Assembly: GCA_002403515.1 (NCBI GenBank)
Contig: DHHZ01000114.1
Location: 1 to 17,471 of the forward strand
Reading direction: 5' to 3'
Length of the DNA stretch: 17,471 nt
Source: Legionellales bacterium UBA4759
Lineage (GTDB): Bacteria; Pseudomonadota; Gammaproteobacteria; Legionellales; Legionellaceae
A model generated the notes under the pieces. It saw only the letters and a program-made list of their open reading frames with translations. It made no database searches and was not told the origin of the DNA. Within the stretch, counting starts at the first letter, position 1, and every line of letters starts with the position of its first letter. The translations under genes were made by a program, and so were the position numbers. Shown here in pieces: positions 7,606 through 15,062 of the stretch.

Positions 7606-9603
7606 ATGAGTTTTATAAAAAAAATACGAGAATTTGACGCTAGCTTACCCATGCTTGTAAGCCTAGCCATTATCTGCGCTCTTTTTTTGCTCAAAACTTG
7701 GAACCCTGAACATTACCAAAATGCAGATGAGCAAGAACTTCAATTACCAAGCACTCAACAGCAAATCCCACAAATTCTCTATTATCCCGGCTGGCTTTCA
7801 TTGGCCGCTCAAGAAAACGATTCATTGAGTATATTATTCAATCGCGCTGGTTTGTCGCAGATTACCCTTAAGGCCATGTTGGAAAACAACCCTTATCAGC
7901 GTCAATTAAAAAAAATTAAATTGGGTCAGGTTTATTATTTCAAAATTGAAAATGAAGAATTCAAAGAATTGTTATTTTTTGTTGATAAGCAACATTTCTT
8001 AAAAATTTCGCAATCTAATCATCAATTTAGCGTGAACTATGAAACGGGAACCTTAGAAAATTATTTAAAAAATCCATCTATTGAACCAGCTAAGGCAACA
8101 CATCTGCAAGCACAACCGACTAGTTGGCTTACCATGCACCCTCGTCGTGGGGATACATTAAGACATATCTTCGCTCGTGCTGGTTTATCTTCTAAAACCT
8201 TGTATGCTATTTTAAATCACAATTCTCATAAAAGAGAACTGGCCCGCATTAACCCCAAACTAACGATATATCTTAAAATTGAAAACTATCAACTCAAAGA
8301 GATGATATTTCCTATTAATCTCAAAAAATATTTGGTGATTCGCCCAGAGGGTCATGGTTATCAAACACTCGTTAAAATTGGAAAACCATCTATCCCACAA
8401 ACAAGCCTTAGGCCAGTCGTAAATCCACCCATTGAAAAACCCCAACAAACTCAAATTCAAGCCCCTGAGCTTAAACCAACAATAGTGCCTACAACTTCAA
8501 CCAAAGAGCACTGGGTTAATATTCGCCCAGTTCGTGGTGATACACTTGGGCGAATATTTAATCGCGCTGGATTGGGTCAAAAAGATTTACAAAATATTCT
8601 TTATAAAAACCCTTATGCACGACAGTTATCAAGAATCAATCTCAATGATGAAATTCGTTTTAAAATTCAAAACCATCAATTATTAGAAATGGTTTATTCT
8701 TTAGATGCACTTAGATATTTATCGATTACCAAAGTCGGACCTATTTATAAAAACAAGGTGGTCAATCGACCTATGGTTGAAAAAAGAGAATACATTTCAA
8801 CACCTGTGAGAGGTTCACTTTATCAAACAGCAAGAGTGGCTGGCATTCCACAACGTATTATCGACCAAGTTACCCAGATATTTTTTTGGCAAGTACAATT
8901 GTCACGTGAGATTCGCGCTGGTGATAGACTCAATATTGCTTACCAAACCTATTACGTCAATGGTAAGAAAGTCAAAATTGGTGATGTTCTTGCAGTTTCC
9001 TATAAACATGCCAATGGCGTTAAATATGAAGCGATTCGTCATAAGCTTCGCAATGGTCAAATCACTTATTATCGTCCGAATGGAACCAGTCTCAAAAAAG
9101 CTTTTAGCCGCTATCCAATTCGTTTTAGCCATATCAGCTCAAACTTTGGCTCGTCTCGCAAACATCCTATTCTTCATTATCGTCGCCCGCATAAAGGTAT
9201 TGATTTAGCCGCGCCTATTGGAACTCCTATCTATGCGATTGGTGATGGTCGTGTGAGTTTCATTGGTCGACAAAATGGTTATGGCAACATGATTAAAATT
9301 AACCATGCTTTTTCATACACCACCGTATACGCACACATGTTACGATTCCAAAAAGGCTTGAGAAACGGTTCATATGTCCAAAAAGGACAAATCATTGGTT
9401 TTGTAGGCCAAAGCGGATTGGCCACAGGCCCTCATTGTCACTATGAATTACATTTGAACCACATTCCACGTAATCCAGCCTCTGTGGCTCTACCGATGGC
9501 TCAGCCCATCCCAAGACACGAGTCTTACGCATTTAATCGTTTTACGCGAGAAATTATGGCGCAATTGAATCTATTTGAAGCCACCAAATTAGCTCGTCGC
9601 TAA
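7606..9603 (+). CDS. mepM: MepM-like M23 murein endopeptidase with three N-terminal OapA/LysM-like modules
   Basis: This is a periplasmic DD-endopeptidase of the MepM (YebA) type, which cuts peptidoglycan cross-links during growth. Numbered from ATG 7606 (AAAAGG six nt upstream; a TTG at 7570 is less likely), 665 aa. Residues 14-30 form an N-terminal membrane anchor. Three homologous modules follow at about 63-135, 174-246 and 303-376. Each has the pattern [D/G]DxL..[I/L]F.RAGL..., an N-x-Y/H-x-[R/K]-[Q/E]-L-x-[K/R]-I block, and a closing I-E/Q-N strand. A Csd3/MepM middle domain (about 397-500) precedes the LytM domain. Zinc and catalytic residues are intact: His529 and Asp533 (PHKGID), His577 (YAHM), and His610 and His612 (GPHCHYE). 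E. coli MepM is about 440 aa with one such module, so this protein is expanded. The tyrS-mepM pairing matches Pseudomonas, but anmK does not follow here. Confidence 0.93.
   Translation: MSFIKKIREFDASLPMLVSLAIICALFLLKTWNPEHYQNADEQELQLPSTQQQIPQILYYPGWLSLAAQENDSLSILFNRAGLSQITLKAMLENNPYQRQLKKIKLGQVYYFKIENEEFKELLFFVDKQHFLKISQSNHQFSVNYETGTLENYLKNPSIEPAKATHLQAQPTSWLTMHPRRGDTLRHIFARAGLSSKTLYAILNHNSHKRELARINPKLTIYLKIENYQLKEMIFPINLKKYLVIRPEGHGYQTLVKIGKPSIPQTSLRPVVNPPIEKPQQTQIQAPELKPTIVPTTSTKEHWVNIRPVRGDTLGRIFNRAGLGQKDLQNILYKNPYARQLSRINLNDEIRFKIQNHQLLEMVYSLDALRYLSITKVGPIYKNKVVNRPMVEKREYISTPVRGSLYQTARVAGIPQRIIDQVTQIFFWQVQLSREIRAGDRLNIAYQTYYVNGKKVKIGDVLAVSYKHANGVKYEAIRHKLRNGQITYYRPNGTSLKKAFSRYPIRFSHISSNFGSSRKHPILHYRRPHKGIDLAAPIGTPIYAIGDGRVSFIGRQNGYGNMIKINHAFSYTTVYAHMLRFQKGLRNGSYVQKGQIIGFVGQSGLATGPHCHYELHLNHIPRNPASVALPMAQPIPRHESYAFNRFTREIMAQLNLFEATKLARR
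7792..8733 (+). repeat. Three tandem protein modules inside the MepM-like gene
   Basis: Within the M23 gene, residues 63-135, 174-246 and 303-376 are divergent copies of one module of about 73 residues. They are recognisable from W-L/V near the start, then DSL/DTL, the invariant RAGL, L-x-x-[I/L]-K/A-x-I and the final [K]IE/Q-N-x-x-[L/F]. Spacers between copies are Pro/Gln/Thr-rich (about 160-172 and 262-300) and look flexible. Identity is at protein level only; the DNA has diverged, so this is an old duplication. Confidence 0.8.
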
Positions 9604-10137
9604 TCAGCCAAAAATTAAGTGCCCTATGATGAGTGACGCAGTCACTCCAACAATATCAACCAATAAACCAGCAGGAATAGCATAGCGCGTGTGGCGAATA
9701 TTGATGGCTCCAAAATAAACAGCAACGATATAAAGTGTTGTTTCCGTAGAGCCAACTATGGTCGCTGCAATTTTTGAAATCGGCGAATCTCCACCAAACT
9801 GATGAATAATATCAGCAAGAATGCCATTGGATGCACTGCCTGAAAATGGTCGAATTAAAATTAAGGGAATCAAATCTACTGGAATATTTAAATACTCTAA
9901 TAAAGGTTTCAGCATTTGCGCTAAAATCTCAAAAAAACCAGAGGCTCTGAGCATACCAATAGCAACCAACATTGCAACCAAGTAAGGGATTAAATTTACA
10001 GCGGTTTGAAAACCATCTTTTGCCCCTTCAATAAAGGAGTCAAACACGTTCACTTTCTTGATGGCTGCATAAAAAGGAATCCCCACCACAAAACTTAAAA
10101 ATATGATATCAGAGGCCTGATCAAGAAAATGCATCAT
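9604..10137 (-). CDS. spmB: SpmB-like gate-domain membrane protein
   Basis: This is a 177-aa inner-membrane protein of the nucleoside-recognition/Gate domain family (SpmB; related to YjiG). Family marks: VFDSFIEGAKDGF (31-43), LIRPFSGSASNG (94-105) and VGSTETTLYIVAVYFGAINI (128-147). Most of the rest is hydrophobic helix. In Bacillus, spmA and spmB affect spore core dehydration; in non-sporulating proteobacteria the pair is common and its role is unsettled, probably transport-related. The start overlaps the spmA stop (ATGA, 10134-10137), indicating coupling. The stop (TGA, 9604-9606) directly abuts the TAA of the convergent MepM-like gene with no spacer. Confidence 0.9.
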   Translation of the reverse strand: MMHFLDQASDIIFLSFVVGIPFYAAIKKVNVFDSFIEGAKDGFQTAVNLIPYLVAMLVAIGMLRASGFFEILAQMLKPLLEYLNIPVDLIPLILIRPFSGSASNGILADIIHQFGGDSPISKIAATIVGSTETTLYIVAVYFGAINIRHTRYAIPAGLLVDIVGVTASLIIGHLIFG

Positions 10138-10739
10138 AAATTATCTCTTTCTCTTAAACGATAAAAACGACCTTTAGAAAAATAGCGTACGACTAGAAAA
10201 GCAAATAGTGTCGATATGATGCTACAAATCAAAGTACTTGAAACAATAGAACTTGGATGATGGCTACCATTCATGGCTAAATAAGCAATAGCCGAAGTGG
10301 GAATCAATTGCAAACTGGATGCATTTAATACAACAAACATACACATGGCATCACTGGCGGTATCAATTTTGGTATTTAGGTTCTGTAATTCTTTCATGGC
10401 CTGCAAACCAAATGGTGTTGCGGCATTCCCCAAACCAAATAAGTTTGCACTAATGCTCATCACCATCGCGCCCATGGCAGGATGATCTGCGGGTACTTCA
10501 GGAAAAATTTTTACAAGCAATGGCTTTAAGAAGGTAGACATGGTTTTGACCAACCCTGAATCTGAGGCAATACGCATGATACCAAGCCAAAGTGTCATCA
10601 CAGCTGCCAAACCCAATGCAAGGTCAAACCCTAGTTTTGCTGATTGTGTAACTGCTGCGACTACTTGATCAAGACGCCCTGTTATCAAACCACAAATTAC
10701 CGCTAGAAACATCATCGATAACCATATAATATTAAGCAT
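10134..10739 (-). CDS. spmA: SpmA-like gate-domain membrane protein
   Basis: This 201-aa inner-membrane partner of SpmB belongs to the same Gate-domain family (related to YjiH). Diagnostic stretches are WLGIMRIASDSGL (51-63), GLGNAATPFGLQAMKELQ (102-119) and LNASSLQLIPTSAI (138-151), which match the SpmA consensus closely. Several hydrophobic helices surround them, and the C-terminus is basic. AGGAAAT upstream of the ATG at 10739 is a fair ribosome binding site. The gene precedes spmB with a 4-nt overlap and is divergent from the DUF1460 gene across only 29 bp. The substrate or partner is not known. Confidence 0.92.
   Translation of the reverse strand: MLNIIWLSMMFLAVICGLITGRLDQVVAAVTQSAKLGFDLALGLAAVMTLWLGIMRIASDSGLVKTMSTFLKPLLVKIFPEVPADHPAMGAMVMSISANLFGLGNAATPFGLQAMKELQNLNTKIDTASDAMCMFVVLNASSLQLIPTSAIAYLAMNGSHHPSSIVSSTLICSIISTLFAFLVVRYFSKGRFYRLRERDNL
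10725..10730 (+). promoter_or_regulatory. Candidate -10 box for the DUF1460 gene, inside spmA
   Basis: A perfect TATAAT on the plus strand lies about 40 nt before the DUF1460 ATG, within the first codons of the oppositely oriented spmA. No good -35 is visible at the right distance. It is offered because the 29-bp gap between the two genes is too short to hold both promoters. Confidence 0.3.
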
Positions 10740-10768
10740 TGATTATTTCCTAAATGAAGCCTTAAAAA

Positions 10769-11722
10769 ATGAATCGATTTAAAAAAATCAGTTTAACTTT
10801 CATTTTAACATTCATTTCATTATGCCATGCTTTTGTAAATGACAACACTCAAAATTATGATAAAGATGTCAAAGCTGTATTAATCCAAAACAATCGTTAT
10901 ACCAATCTTGAACCAGACGACAAGGTTGCCATGATCAGTGAAAAATTTATCAAAAAACCTTATTTATTGTTTGCCTTAGGAGAAGGTAAAGATGGCGCTT
11001 TTAATCAATTACCACTTTATCGAACCGATGCCTTTGATTGTGAAACTTTTGTTGACACCGTGTTGGCTTTGAGCTATTCCAAAGATCTCTCCTCTTTTCA
11101 AGAGCATATAAATGCCATCCGTTATGCCGATGGCACCCCCAACTTTTTAACTCGCAATCATTTTACCAACGTCGATTGGAATGATAACAATCGTAAAAAA
11201 GGCTATCTTAAAGACATTACTCAGGAAATTACTGTCAATCATCAACCCATTTATCAAAAAGCTACCACTTTTATTAACAAAAAAAATTGGTATCAACATT
11301 TACAAGAGAATGTCATCGTATTAAATGTATCTCCCGCAGAAAAAAACCAAAAACTTAAACAATTAAGAAAACTGGGGCAAAATACTGTGTCTAATGCTTA
11401 TTCAAAAATAACCTATCTACCCCTAAATCGTCTTTTTGATGAGAAAAGACATGCTCACCAGGAGTTATTCAATCAAATACCCAATGGTACAATTATTGAA
11501 ATTGTGCGGCCCAATTGGAATTTAGAGGAAAAAATTGGTACAAAATTAGATATATCCCATTTGGGCTTCGCCATTTGGAAAAACGGTATTTTATATTTTA
11601 GAAATGCCTCTTCTATTCATCATCAAGTTGAAGATGAGAAATTGGAGAATTATTTAAGGAAGGCTCTCCAAAGCCCAAGCATTAAAGGCATTCACCTTGA
11701 AAAACCATTGGTAAAAACATGA
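10769..11722 (+). CDS. Exported DUF1460 protein (NlpC/P60-like peptidase or amidase fold)
   Basis: This is a 317-aa protein with an N-terminal signal peptide (basic MNRFKK, hydrophobic core 8-21). It matches the DUF1460 family: FDCETFVDTVLALS (89-102) carries the candidate nucleophile Cys91, AIRYADGTPNFLTRNHFTNVDW (116-137) is the second family block, and ISHLGFAIWKNGILYFRNASS (262-282) carries the candidate His264. Structures of family members show a papain/NlpC-like fold, and they are thought to cut peptidoglycan peptides or muramoyl-alanine amide bonds. It lies 29 bp from the divergent spmA and overlaps the next gene (ATGA, 11719-11722). A periplasmic cell-wall role is inferred; the exact bond cleaved cannot be told. 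Confidence 0.85.
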   Translation: MNRFKKISLTFILTFISLCHAFVNDNTQNYDKDVKAVLIQNNRYTNLEPDDKVAMISEKFIKKPYLLFALGEGKDGAFNQLPLYRTDAFDCETFVDTVLALSYSKDLSSFQEHINAIRYADGTPNFLTRNHFTNVDWNDNNRKKGYLKDITQEITVNHQPIYQKATTFINKKNWYQHLQENVIVLNVSPAEKNQKLKQLRKLGQNTVSNAYSKITYLPLNRLFDEKRHAHQELFNQIPNGTIIEIVRPNWNLEEKIGTKLDISHLGFAIWKNGILYFRNASSIHHQVEDEKLENYLRKALQSPSIKGIHLEKPLVKT

Positions 11723-12162
11723 CTAACAAAATCCTTGTCTTTGGCTTATTTTTGATTATTTTTTTAAGTGTAGGACTGTTATCATTTCAACAACCAAGCA
11801 TTAAAATTTTAATTTCTCCAGAAAAAACTTTGCAACTAGAATTAGCAGAGTCAACTCAAGAGCATATGCGCGGTCTTATGTTTAGAAAATTTCTGGCAGC
11901 AGATCATGGCATGCTTTTTGTTTACCCTAAACTCGAAATGCACCGCATTTGGATGAAAAATACCCTCATACCACTTGACTTGATTTGGTTAGATAAAAAT
12001 AAAAAAATTATATACTTTATCGACAATGTACCAATTTGTAAGCATGAACCATGCCCAATCTATTCTCCAACTGAATATTTGGCCTCTCAATATGTGATAG
12101 AAATCAATGCGGGTATGCGAGAAAAATTAAATCTTCAATCTGGACAAATTTTAAATTTTTAA
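11719..12162 (+). CDS. DUF192 family exported protein
   Basis: This is a 147-aa protein with a hydrophobic N-terminal segment (4-22) serving as signal peptide or anchor, followed by a complete DUF192 domain. The family landmarks are present: LAESTQEHMRGLMFR (42-56), GMLFVYP (64-70), WMKNTLIPLDLIWLD (78-92), the IDNVPICKHEPCPIY loop (101-115) and the closing VIEINAGM (126-133). Cys107 and Cys112 in the loop are unusually close and could pair in the periplasm. The function of DUF192 proteins is not established. Its start overlaps the DUF1460 stop by four bases, so the two are probably coupled. Confidence 0.9.
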   Translation: MTNKILVFGLFLIIFLSVGLLSFQQPSIKILISPEKTLQLELAESTQEHMRGLMFRKFLAADHGMLFVYPKLEMHRIWMKNTLIPLDLIWLDKNKKIIYFIDNVPICKHEPCPIYSPTEYLASQYVIEINAGMREKLNLQSGQILNF

Positions 12163-12270
12163 TTTTTTTTGTGAATGGAATTTAATCGTCTCAAATATGA
12201 CAATTATCGCCTTGAACATTTATTATTTATCCTTAATAATAAAGAATCGATGAACAACAATAATAATTGC

Positions 12271-12921
12271 ATGACTATCATCCGGTTCGTTTATCTCATC
12301 ATCTTATGCTTATCCATGGCAAGCTGTGCAACAACGCGCGCTAAATACCGATTTAGTCATGGTCGTGAAGCTTATTGCAGCAAAACCCAGAAATACAAAG
12401 CTCGAGAAACCACACCTTTTAAATATTTTCAAGATCACTATTCATACCATCTTTCTAGTTACCGTAAAAATGATAGGAATTATCTGATAAATCAATTGTC
12501 TAAATACAATATGGAATACATACAATATCGAGATATTATTACGGTCATTGTTCCTGTTGACCAATATTTCGAATTCAATTCATCCAAATTAGATGAGCGC
12601 CAATATACAGGACTCAATAATCTGGTAAATTTAATCTATTTAAGCCCATGCACAACTGTGCACATTGCAGCATTTAGTGACAATGTTGGCACCAGAGAAT
12701 TTAAAAATAAACTCACTCAAGCCCAAGCTGAAGCTCTACTAACTTATTTATGGGCCAATGATATCCCCGCCGATTATCTCAATGCGCAAGGTTTTGGCAC
12801 ACGTTTTGCCATTGGTGAAAATGATACCACACGAGGCAGCACTTTTAATCGTCGAATTGAGGTGCAATGGACCGTTCAACCAGATGATTCATTGCAGAAT
12901 ATTGATTTATCGATGAAATAA
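12271..12921 (+). CDS. OmpA-domain lipoprotein with altered peptidoglycan-binding motif
   Basis: This is an outer-membrane or periplasmic lipoprotein. With the ATG at 12271 the signal peptide is 18 residues and ends in a lipobox (SMASC, Cys19), so I prefer it over the in-frame ATGs at 12175 and 12250, which only add a polar leader; none has a good ribosome binding site. An OmpA C-terminal domain spans about 85-200: VPVDQYFEFNSSKLDER, AAFSDNVGTREFKNKLTQAQAEALLTYL and STFNRRIEVQW. The DAP-contacting Asp is kept (Asp137), but the Arg of the usual LSxxRA motif is Gln152. The wording VPVDQYF and TYLWANDI recalls the DotK/IcmN lipoproteins of Dot/Icm secretion systems; that is from memory, and no other dot/icm gene is in the window. 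Confidence 0.85.
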   Translation: MTIIRFVYLIILCLSMASCATTRAKYRFSHGREAYCSKTQKYKARETTPFKYFQDHYSYHLSSYRKNDRNYLINQLSKYNMEYIQYRDIITVIVPVDQYFEFNSSKLDERQYTGLNNLVNLIYLSPCTTVHIAAFSDNVGTREFKNKLTQAQAEALLTYLWANDIPADYLNAQGFGTRFAIGENDTTRGSTFNRRIEVQWTVQPDDSLQNIDLSMK

Positions 12922-13048
12922 ACATGCTCTGCTAAGAGCTAGAATGTAGTTCAAGTTCACCAATACATATCCTTGCATTTCCAAGCAATTTCACTTAACC
13001 TCTATCGTTTCAGGTATTTTAAACCTCATACAAAAAAGTGGTAAAACA
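12922..13048 (+). other. Gap between the OmpA-type lipoprotein and permease genes
   Basis: These 127 bp hold a small perfect inverted repeat, GCTCT-GCTA-AGAGC (12926-12939), without a following T-run, so it is not a convincing terminator. No strong promoter stands out; TTGCAT (12973-12978) with TAACCT 17 bp later is a weak candidate for the permease. I see nothing else here. Confidence 0.3.
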
Positions 13049-14227
13049 ATGGGTAAATTTTTTGGTAGCATTCTTTTAATCATAGGTACCTCCATAGGCG
13101 GAGGGATGTTAGCGCTTCCTGTTGCAACAGCAGCTGGTGGATTTTACTATTCTGTTTTAGCCTTTATCTTTTGCTGGTTTATCATGACTGCAGGCGCGCT
13201 ATTGATTCTTGAGGTTTTGCAACCCATGCCCCAAGGTAGCAATATGATTTCACTTGCCAAACATTACCTTGGTAAACCTGGAGAAATGGTGGTTTGGCTT
13301 TTTTATTTGGCATTACTTTATAGCTTGGTTGGGGCCTATATTTCAGGTGGTACTGATGTATTAAACAATGCCCTTAACGAATTCAATATACACTTTCCTT
13401 TGAGCGCTGTATCTGCAATCTATACCTTGAGTTTCTCTTTAATCATTTACAATGGCATACGTTGGGTAGATTACGTCAATCGTGGACTGATGTTTGGAAA
13501 ATTAGGTGCCTATGCTGTATTGGTGCTTATTGTTGCGCCATTTGTGTACTTAGGTCATTTAAATACTGGTTCATTCAGAGCCCTGCTTCCTAACTTATCT
13601 ATTTTAATCACATCATTTGGCTTTGCATCGATTGTGCCAAGTCTTCGTGATTATTGGCATAATGATATCAAAACCCTTAAAAAAATTATTTTATGGGGAT
13701 CGCTTACACCTTTAATTTGTTACTTGATTTGGAACCTGGTAATTATGGGGGCTGTTGGACAAGACAAACTACAATCTTTGGTAAAAAGCGTTCATGCAAC
13801 CAGTGGTGTTGGCAAGTTTTTGTTAAATACCACCCATAGCCATGCTATTTTAACCTTATTTGATTTGTTCAGTTGTATTTGTATGTTAACTGCTTTTTTA
13901 AGCGTTTCATTGGGTTTGAATGATTTCTTAGCAGACGGTTTTAAAATGAAAAAATCGGGGGCGCAAGGCGTTACAGTTCTGGGCATGACATTCTTGCCAC
14001 CTTTGGCAATGGTAATTGTCAATCCCGGCATTTATTTAAGTGCGCTGAATTACGCCGGCTCATTTTGTATCATTTTATTATTAATTATCCCTGTGCTTAT
14101 GAGTTGGCGATTCCGTCGAAAAAATAAAAATGTTTTAGCTATTTTACCAGGACATCAAATTGTATTAGTATTTTTATTAATGTCTGGATTCTATTGCATG
14201 CTAATTCCTTATGCACTACAACAATAA
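13049..14227 (+). CDS. Aromatic amino acid permease (Mtr/TyrP family)
   Basis: This 392-aa inner-membrane transporter belongs to the HAAAP family of proton-coupled tryptophan/tyrosine importers. It opens with the family signature IGTSIGGGMLALPVATAAGGF (12-32), followed by about ten more hydrophobic helices; LRDYWHNDIKTLKKIILWGS (after about residue 198) is also a familiar family segment. The usual length is about 400-415 aa, so it is complete. Whether it prefers tyrosine or tryptophan cannot be told. It lies 127 bp after the OmpA-type gene, and its last 17 nt overlap the start of dam in another frame. Import of aromatic amino acids would suit a nutrient-dependent host-associated bacterium (inference). 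Confidence 0.92.
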   Translation: MGKFFGSILLIIGTSIGGGMLALPVATAAGGFYYSVLAFIFCWFIMTAGALLILEVLQPMPQGSNMISLAKHYLGKPGEMVVWLFYLALLYSLVGAYISGGTDVLNNALNEFNIHFPLSAVSAIYTLSFSLIIYNGIRWVDYVNRGLMFGKLGAYAVLVLIVAPFVYLGHLNTGSFRALLPNLSILITSFGFASIVPSLRDYWHNDIKTLKKIILWGSLTPLICYLIWNLVIMGAVGQDKLQSLVKSVHATSGVGKFLLNTTHSHAILTLFDLFSCICMLTAFLSVSLGLNDFLADGFKMKKSGAQGVTVLGMTFLPPLAMVIVNPGIYLSALNYAGSFCIILLLIIPVLMSWRFRRKNKNVLAILPGHQIVLVFLLMSGFYCMLIPYALQQ

Positions 14228-15062
14228 GATTCGCCCATTTTTAAAATGGGCGGGCAACAAATACCGTTGCATAGAACATATTATTCATCAATTTCCCAAA
14301 GCCAAACGATTAATTGAGCCTTTTACTGGTTCTGGTTCAATATTTCTTAATAGCCAGTTTGATGAATATATTCTAGGAGAACACAATCTTCATCTTGTAA
14401 ATCTCTATCAACATCTACAACAGGAACAAGATGAATTTATAAACTTCTGTAAAACTTGGTTTGAACCGCAATACAACCAAAAAGAAATATACTACGAATT
14501 ACGCAAACTATTTAATCAAACCGATGACACGCGTTTAAAATCAGCATTATTTTTATATCTCAATCGTCATGGCTTTAATGGTTTATGTCGTTTTAACCTC
14601 AAAGGCATCTATAATGTACCCTTTGGTTCATACACAAAACCCTATTTTCCTGCCATTGAATTGGCTAAATTTCTTGAGAAAGCGCATCAAGCAGAATTTA
14701 TCAATAAAGATTATCAAGAGACATTTCAATATGCACAACAAGGCGATGTGATTTATTGTGACCCGCCCTATCATCCATTGAACAAAACAGCAAATTTTAC
14801 CGCCTATAGCGCCAATAGTTTTAAAGAAACTGATCAAATTCGTTTAGCAGAACTTGCCATGCATGCCAGTATGAAAGGTTGTCATGTATTTGTCTCAAAT
14901 CATGATACTGCATTTACAAGAAATCTATATCAAAATGCCTCTCAAATCAGAAGCTTTGAAGTATCCAGAACCATTTCTTGTCAAGGGAATCAACGACAGG
15001 CCGTTAAAGAAATCTTGGTGTATTATAAACCCGGTCCGAGGTTAGTGGACGGCAATTGTTGA
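14211..15062 (+). CDS. dam: Dam-type adenine-N6 DNA methyltransferase
   Basis: This is a D12-class N6-adenine methyltransferase, very probably specific for GATC. It shows the SAM-binding motif RPFLKWAGNKY (8-18), IEPFTGSGSIFLN (35-47), the Dam-like NRHGFNGLCRFNLKGIYNVPFGSY (118-141) and the catalytic DPPY (184-187) in GDVIYCDPPY. The length, 283 aa, is normal for Dam (E. coli 278). The start lies inside the end of the permease gene (17-nt overlap), with no strong ribosome binding site, which suggests coupled translation. The 3' end overlaps the convergent OTU-like gene by 40 nt. No endonuclease gene accompanies it, so it is a solitary methylase as in enterics, though not in the damX-dam-rpe setting. 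Confidence 0.95.
   Translation: MHYNNKIRPFLKWAGNKYRCIEHIIHQFPKAKRLIEPFTGSGSIFLNSQFDEYILGEHNLHLVNLYQHLQQEQDEFINFCKTWFEPQYNQKEIYYELRKLFNQTDDTRLKSALFLYLNRHGFNGLCRFNLKGIYNVPFGSYTKPYFPAIELAKFLEKAHQAEFINKDYQETFQYAQQGDVIYCDPPYHPLNKTANFTAYSANSFKETDQIRLAELAMHASMKGCHVFVSNHDTAFTRNLYQNASQIRSFEVSRTISCQGNQRQAVKEILVYYKPGPRLVDGNC

Noticed and set aside
8906..9208. 100-residue plus-strand frame inside the MepM-like gene
   Set aside because: It lies in another frame across the conserved LytM coding region and has no family resemblance, so it is a shadow frame.
9604..10739. spmA-spmB as evidence for a spore former
   Set aside because: The pair is widespread in non-sporulating proteobacteria, and everything else in the window is Gram-negative envelope biology.
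12926..12939. GCTCT-GCTA-AGAGC hairpin as a terminator of the OmpA-type gene
   Set aside because: The five-base stem has no T-run after it, so it is too weak to call.
14628..14837. Minus-strand frame opposite dam
   Set aside because: It is antisense to conserved Dam motifs, has no ribosome binding site and no recognisable product.
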